From contig CAYMLL010000265.1 in assembly GCA_964390645.1 (NCBI GenBank), positions 1 to 10,998 of the forward strand: 10,998 nt of DNA, given 5' to 3'. The stretch comes from CAYMLL01 sp964390645. Lineage in GTDB: Bacteria; Planctomycetota; UBA8108. The translations under genes and the position numbers were made by a program. The stretch's first letter is position 1; each line of letters opens with the position of its first letter. The notes beneath the pieces are model-generated. The model was not told where the DNA came from. It searched no databases and was given only the letters and a program-made list of their open reading frames with translations. Positions 7,382 to 10,998 of the stretch are shown piece by piece.

Positions 7382-8716
7382 ATGATCGACAGCCCTCGCC
7401 CTGGCAACGTTCGCTGGCAGATCTTCGCCGTCGCGTGTGCGACGTCGTGCATCCTCTACCTGCACCGCTTCTCCTTCAACTTCATCAAGCCGTCTCTGGA
7501 AGCGGAGCACGGGTTCAGCGAGACGGAACTCGCGTGGCTCTACACCTCCTTCAGCATCGGGTACGGCCTGGGACAGATCCCCTCCGGGGTGCTCGGCGAC
7601 CTCTTCGGGACGCGCCGCTTCCTGGGCGCCGTCATCGCGACGTGGTCGCTACTCCTTGCGTGCATCGGTCTGACGGGGAGCTACCCGCTGCTCTGCTGCG
7701 TCTTCATCACCTTCGGTCTGGCCCAGTCGGGCTGCTACCCGAGCCTCGCCCGGGTGACGCGGGAGTGGTTTCCGCTGCGGATCCGCACCACCATCCAGGG
7801 CTTCGTCGCCACGCTCTCCGGTCGTCTGGGGGGCTTCCTGTCGCCGATCATCCTGGGCACGCTCCTGATCGGATTCTGCGGGCTGGGCTGGAAGTCGGCG
7901 CTCGTCGTCATGGGAGGCGGAGGCGTCCTGCTGTGCATCTGGTTCCTGGTCGTCTTCCGCAGCTCGCCGGAGTCCCACCCGCGCGTCAACCGTGCGGAAC
8001 GCGAGCTCATAACGGCAGGTGAAGCGGTGCCCACCGGGGACGACGCGCCGCGTCTGCTCCCGTTCCGCCGCGTCCTGCGCAACCGCGGCGCTCTGATCTT
8101 CCTCGGCCAGCAGGCGTTCAGCGCCGGCGCGGACTCGATCTACGTCCTCCACATGGGCGACTACTTCCTGAACACGCTCGGGGTCGACGTCGCCACCGCC
8201 GGGATCCTGATCGGCTTGCCGGTGCTCGGCGGAGCGATCGGCGGCGGGCTCGTCGGCGGCCCCCTCTGCGACTGGATGATCACGGCGACCGGCAGTCGAC
8301 GATGGGGCAGGAGCACCGTCGGATTTCTCGGCAAGACCTTCGCCGGTCTCCTCATGCTCCTCGCGATCGGACAGGACAGCGCGCTGGGCGCCGGAATCTG
8401 CCTCTTCGCGGTCAAGTTCTTCAACGACTGGAGCCAGCCGACCGTGTGGGGAACCATCACCGACCTCGGCGGGCGCTACTGCGGAACGATGTTCGGAACG
8501 CTGAACACCGCGGGCATGGTCGGAAACCTCGTCTTCCTGCCTCTGTTCGGCTGGATCCTCGATGCCAACCGGACGGTCTTGATCGTCGACGGCGTCGAGA
8601 AGGCGGTCGAGAACTACAACCCGGTGTTTCTCGCGGTGGCGGCGATGTACATGGTCAGCGCGGTGAGCTGGCTCTTCATCGACTGTACGAAGTCGCTCGA
8701 CCGGGAGGCGAGCTGA
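7382..8716 (+). CDS. MFS transporter, likely ACS-family organic anion/sugar-acid permease
   Basis: The protein has 444 residues and about 12 predicted membrane helices, the usual MFS_1 (PF07690) size. Helix 1 begins near residue 12. The conserved motif after helix 2 is GVLGDLFGTRRFLG (69-82). A second-helix-bundle segment CYPSLARVTREWFP (118-131) and the loop SPESHPRVNRAERELI (195-210) after helix 6 are characteristic of the anion:cation symporter group, which includes hexuronate, glucarate and galactonate permeases. The C-terminal half has NDWSQPTVWGTITDLGG (348-364) and GTMFGTLNTAGMVGN (368-382). It should import an organic acid with protons or sodium. The frame is open back to 7169, but the ATG at 7382 places the first helix normally and the upstream residues are Arg-rich and unlike a transporter N-terminus. 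No Shine-Dalgarno precedes it; an ATG at 7337 is a possible alternative. It converges on the enolase-superfamily gene with 4 bp between stops, suggesting a shared substrate pathway. Confidence 0.9.
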   Translation: MIDSPRPGNVRWQIFAVACATSCILYLHRFSFNFIKPSLEAEHGFSETELAWLYTSFSIGYGLGQIPSGVLGDLFGTRRFLGAVIATWSLLLACIGLTGSYPLLCCVFITFGLAQSGCYPSLARVTREWFPLRIRTTIQGFVATLSGRLGGFLSPIILGTLLIGFCGLGWKSALVVMGGGGVLLCIWFLVVFRSSPESHPRVNRAERELITAGEAVPTGDDAPRLLPFRRVLRNRGALIFLGQQAFSAGADSIYVLHMGDYFLNTLGVDVATAGILIGLPVLGGAIGGGLVGGPLCDWMITATGSRRWGRSTVGFLGKTFAGLLMLLAIGQDSALGAGICLFAVKFFNDWSQPTVWGTITDLGGRYCGTMFGTLNTAGMVGNLVFLPLFGWILDANRTVLIVDGVEKAVENYNPVFLAVAAMYMVSAVSWLFIDCTKSLDREAS

Positions 8717-8720
8717 TCGC

Positions 8721-9968
8721 TCAGTCGTGGACCGGCCCCTTCCGCGCACGCGCGTGGAGGTCGCTCCAGGCGCTCGATCCGTCGTCGGGAACGCGCACGA
8801 GGTTGACGCCCGGAATGAACGCCGGCAGGCGCCCGCCCTGGAACTCGTCCCAGAGCTGCCTCGCGTGCGAGAAGTGGTACGCGGCGCCGGTCGGCCACTC
8901 GAGGCGCAGGAGGAGGCCGGGTGGGGGGTACGGGATCTCGATGGGGTCGATCCGGTACCGCTCGACGACGTCCTGCTTGACCGTGACGCCCAGCCCGGGG
9001 CGGTCCGGGATCTCGGCGAGCCCGTTGACGACGGTGATGGTCTCCTCGATCAGCTGCTCGCGGTACATGTGGTTGCAGGCGATCGCCGGCCACCGCGCGT
9101 GGGACTGCACCGCCGCCACGTGGAGCGCCATCGTCGCCGTGATGTCCGTTCCGACGAGCTGCAGCCAGAAGGGCCTGTTGAACTCGGCGCAGATCTCGCC
9201 GCAGTGGATGGCGTTCTTCGCGCCGCCCTCGAGGACGAACACGTCGCACATCTCCTGCGTCAGCTGGGTGGCGAGCTGCGGTCGGCCGGCGTGCTGGGCG
9301 ATCGGCACGTCGAGCTGCTGCCGGAGCTCGCGGTTGCCGGCGACGTCCTCCTGGACGATGGGGCTCTCCCAGACGGCGATCTGGGGCCAGCGTTCGAGCG
9401 ACTTGCAGAGGCGGCGGGCCACGGAGGGGTCCAGGGCGAAGTCGTTGAAGTCGAGGTCGATCCTGAAGTGCGCGGGCACCGCCTCGCAGAGCTGCGCCAC
9501 CTGGTCCTCGACATCGAACCACGGCCGCGCCTTGGACTTGAACGAGGTGTAGCCCTGTCGCTGCGCCTCCTCGCACTCGAGGATCCAGTCCGCGGCCGGC
9601 ATGTCGATCGCCCACCAGCCGACGTGGGCGCGGTCGCGCGCCCTGGCGCCGAGGAGCGCCCAGAGGGGTGTCTCGACGAGCTTGCCGACGGCGTCGAAGC
9701 AGGCCTGTTGCAGCCCGGCGCCGAGCCCGTCATCCCACATGATCTCGGCGGGGTTGGCGCCGCGAGCCCGCTCCACGGCCTCGTCCGTGACCGCGCCCCA
9801 GGTGTAGAAGGGCAGCGTCTCGCCGACGCCGGTGTGACCGCTGTCGAGTGTCACCGTGCAGAGCTCGACGATGCTCCAGTGCGGGTTCTCGCGAATCATG
9901 TTGCGCGCCGGGACCTCCTTGAACGGGAGGTCGAGCCAGGTGCGCTCGATCGAGGTGATCCGGGGCAT
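8721..9968 (-). CDS. Enolase-superfamily protein (mandelate racemase/muconate lactonizing type)
   Basis: The protein has 415 residues. An N-terminal capping domain (about 1-115) is followed by a TIM-barrel domain. Barrel landmarks: FKSK (143-146) supplies the K-x-K catalytic pair (Lys144/Lys146); IDLDFND (170-176) supplies the first metal ligand; VWESPI (199-204) supplies Glu201, the second. At the third-ligand position the usual Glu/Asp segment is replaced by PIAQHAG (222-228). Strand 6 reads VFVLEGGA and strand 7 WLQLVG, so neither the His-Asp dyad of mandelate racemase nor the second Lys of muconate-lactonizing enzymes is evident. It probably dehydrates or isomerises a carboxylate-bearing sugar or similar acid in the cytoplasm; this is inferred from the fold and the adjacent organic-anion permease. 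The start is well supported by AAGGAG five bases before the ATG at 9968. The frame stays open to 10622, but that extension is Arg/Pro/Gly-rich with no domain. Confidence 0.9.
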   Translation of the reverse strand: MPRITSIERTWLDLPFKEVPARNMIRENPHWSIVELCTVTLDSGHTGVGETLPFYTWGAVTDEAVERARGANPAEIMWDDGLGAGLQQACFDAVGKLVETPLWALLGARARDRAHVGWWAIDMPAADWILECEEAQRQGYTSFKSKARPWFDVEDQVAQLCEAVPAHFRIDLDFNDFALDPSVARRLCKSLERWPQIAVWESPIVQEDVAGNRELRQQLDVPIAQHAGRPQLATQLTQEMCDVFVLEGGAKNAIHCGEICAEFNRPFWLQLVGTDITATMALHVAAVQSHARWPAIACNHMYREQLIEETITVVNGLAEIPDRPGLGVTVKQDVVERYRIDPIEIPYPPPGLLLRLEWPTGAAYHFSHARQLWDEFQGGRLPAFIPGVNLVRVPDDGSSAWSDLHARARKGPVHD

Positions 9969-10040
9969 GGAGTCTCCTTGGCGTCGGCTCCCGCTCCTCG
10001 CGTCGAGGATGGCCTCGGGAACGTCGTGTCTTCGATCACC

Positions 10041-10074
10041 CGTCCGGGCCGCCGGACGCCGGGGCTCGGCCCCG
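10041..10074. other. Two adjacent GC-rich hairpins upstream of the enolase-superfamily gene
   Basis: CGTCCGG-GCCG-CCGGACG (10041-10058) is a perfect 7-bp stem with a tetraloop. CGGGGC-TCG-GCCCCG (10060-10074) is a perfect 6-bp stem one base later. The pair sits 73-106 bp before the ATG at 9968, where it could fold in the mRNA leader or act as an operator. No T-run follows on either strand. Confidence 0.3.
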
Positions 10075-10502
10075 AGCTCGTCGACCGTCGTGCGGAGCTC
10101 GTGAGCCGCGAAGCTACGCGCCCGGGCGGGTCGCGGCAACCGTCGGCAGGTCGCGCGCGGCGGGGAGCCCGCCCCGCCCCTCGGAGCGGTCGGCCCGGGC
10201 GAGATGGTCGGTCTCGCATCCTCGGGGCGCCGGTCCATCGAGCTTGAACGACGCGCGAGCCGACCGTCAGCTCTCGACCGCCGTCCCGGGCTCTGTCCTC
10301 GAGGCGGCAGGCCCGGTCCGGACGGTCCGTGTCGCCGGGCTCCCGGCATCCGAGGAGACCGGGCAGCGCGGTGGGTACCCGTCTCACTCGGCCGGCCCCG
10401 GATCAACCGCCGAAGCTCCTCGGACACGTCCCTCGCCCGGGAAGCGATGGTTCCCCGGGGGCCCTTGCCGGCTCCGCGCGGAGTCGAACCGAAGAAGCGA
10501 CG

Positions 10503-10517
10503 GCGGGGAATCCCCGC
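10503..10517 (-). terminator. GC hairpin downstream of the TPR gene, possible terminator
   Basis: GCGGGG-ATT-CCCCGC, read on the minus strand, is a perfect 6-bp stem with a 3-nt loop about 220 nt past the TPR stop. It is followed within a few bases by a pyrimidine-rich CTTCTT instead of a true T-run. The distance from the stop and the high GC content keep confidence low. Confidence 0.22.
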
Positions 10518-10739
10518 GTCATCGGTGAAGAAGAAGGCGAGCGGAGATCGGCCAGCAGCCCGCGACAGGGTCGGCCGGTCGATTCTCGGGACGACGCGCT
10601 CGCCCGGACCGCGCGGCACCATCGCCGTCGAGCTTGCGACCCCCGGCTTGACCGGCCGACGGATCTCCGTGAGACCCCTTCGCCGGACGAGCGCTCCGTC
10701 GCCCCGACGGAGTCCCGGGACGGCGGGCCGCGGGCCCGC

Positions 10740-10998
10740 TCATCGTCGACCCGCGCCTTCGTCGGCGACGGGCGAGGACGCGGCGAGGGTCTCGGCGGTC
10801 CTGCGGCGCAGGCGCTCGAGCTGACCCCGGAACAGGTCCTTCGATCCCTCGGGAGCGAGATCGAGGGCCCTCTGCGATTCCCGGACCGCTTCGTCGAAGT
10901 GGCCGTTGGCGAACAGTCCCCAGGCGAGGGTATCGCGGATGGCGGAATCCTCGGGTGCGAGCCGGACGGCTTTTCGAGCCAGGCGCAGGCCGAGCTCC
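10740..10998 (-). CDS. C-terminal end of a TPR-repeat protein (partial, runs off the right edge)
   Basis: The last 85 codons of a minus-strand gene are visible, from 10997 to the TGA at 10742-10740; the start lies outside the window. The translation begins with the end of one helical repeat (LARKAVRLAPED) and continues with a full tetratricopeptide repeat (AIRDTLAWGLFANGHFDEA, then VRESQRALDLAPE). A charged helix (LFRGQLERLRRRTAETL) and a short disordered tail follow. TPRs mediate protein-protein contacts. In planctomycetes such C-terminal repeats often end large multidomain proteins such as Ser/Thr kinases, but nothing visible shows what lies upstream here. Codon third positions are strongly G/C, supporting this frame. 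No link to the enolase-superfamily gene 771 bp downstream can be argued beyond shared strand. Confidence 0.82.
   Translation of the reverse strand, partial: ELGLRLARKAVRLAPEDSAIRDTLAWGLFANGHFDEAVRESQRALDLAPEGSKDLFRGQLERLRRRTAETLAASSPVADEGAGRR

Larger units (their letters stand above)
9969..10739. other. 771-bp gap without a convincing gene
   Basis: This gap lies between the TPR gene and the enolase-superfamily gene, both minus-strand, so it should hold the terminator of the first and the promoter of the second. Several long open frames cross it on both strands, but all are Arg/Pro/Gly/Ser-rich, none has a recognisable domain, and I see no frame with the coding character of the neighbours. 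The main visible structures are GC-rich inverted repeats at 10041-10058, 10060-10074, 10159-10173 and 10503-10517. An unrecognised small gene or RNA cannot be excluded. Confidence 0.55.

Noticed and set aside
7649..8749. 366-codon minus-strand open frame opposite the MFS gene
   Set aside because: Asp/Glu/Arg/Gln-rich shadow of the transporter coding strand; no recognisable fold.
8727..10247. 506-codon plus-strand open frame
   Set aside because: Antisense to the enolase-superfamily gene, which has clear motifs; the translation is Arg/Glu/Val/Leu-rich without any domain.
10484..10572. tRNA-like segment on the minus strand (GGTTCGACTCC next to a hairpin resembling a long variable arm)
   Set aside because: The T-stem pairs in only about 3 of 5 positions, the acceptor stem has mismatches, and no D-arm or anticodon stem-loop can be folded.
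9969..10622. In-frame N-terminal extension of the enolase-superfamily gene (218 extra residues)
   Set aside because: The superfamily N-terminus begins at the ATG at 9968, which has a good Shine-Dalgarno; the extension is low-complexity Arg/Pro/Gly.
10519..10743. 74-codon minus-strand frame whose ATG overlaps the TPR stop as ATGA
   Set aside because: The overlap hints at translational coupling, but the product is Arg/Gly/Pro-rich with no motif, so chance is the simpler reading.
1..10998. Insertion sequences, CRISPR arrays, rRNA or attachment sites
   Set aside because: No transposase or integrase frame, no regularly spaced direct repeats beyond the 15-bp coding repeat at 180-239, and no rRNA-like sequence were seen.

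Overview
The window is very GC-rich and codes mostly with G or C in third codon positions. It carries a Tat-exported DUF1501 protein, a PSCyt1-DUF1549-DUF1553 haem-motif protein and a secreted DUF1080 protein. These families are hugely expanded in Planctomycetota, and also occur in Verrucomicrobiota and some Acidobacteriota. A high-GC planctomycete is my best guess from family content alone; no rRNA or other phylogenetic marker is present.

Layout, left to right. (1) A 5'-truncated plus-strand gene ending at 713 encodes a Lys/Arg/Ala/Thr/Pro-rich protein with one late membrane segment and an Arg-Gly-rich tail. (2) Positions 714-930 form a gap between convergent genes, with one hairpin candidate behind each gene. 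(3) On the minus strand, a PSCyt1/DUF1549/DUF1553 gene (2389-4734) is followed 6 bp later by a DUF1501 gene (931-2382), the standard two-gene unit of this family pair. (4) Positions 4735-5213 hold no convincing gene. (5) A minus-strand secreted alpha/beta hydrolase fused to DUF1080 spans 5214-7145. (6) Positions 7146-7381 are a divergent intergenic region. (7) A plus-strand MFS transporter resembling sugar-acid (ACS family) permeases spans 7382-8716. (8) A minus-strand enolase-superfamily enzyme (8721-9968) meets it tail to tail, with 4 bp between the stops. (9) Positions 9969-10739 hold no convincing gene but several GC-rich inverted repeats. (10) The C-terminal end of a minus-strand TPR protein runs off the right edge.

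The plausible theme of 5214-9968 is carbohydrate-derivative use: a secreted esterase/DUF1080 enzyme acts outside the cytoplasm, an organic-anion permease imports the product, and a cytoplasmic enolase-superfamily dehydratase or isomerase processes an acid sugar. The PSCyt/DUF1501 pair next door is of unestablished function; some authors link such pairs to polysaccharide degradation. I see no mobile element, CRISPR array, rRNA or tRNA. I did not find a clearly new system. The observations most worth a second look are the hydrolase-DUF1080 fusion, the atypical active-site residues of the enolase-superfamily protein, and the repeat-bearing basic membrane protein at the left edge.
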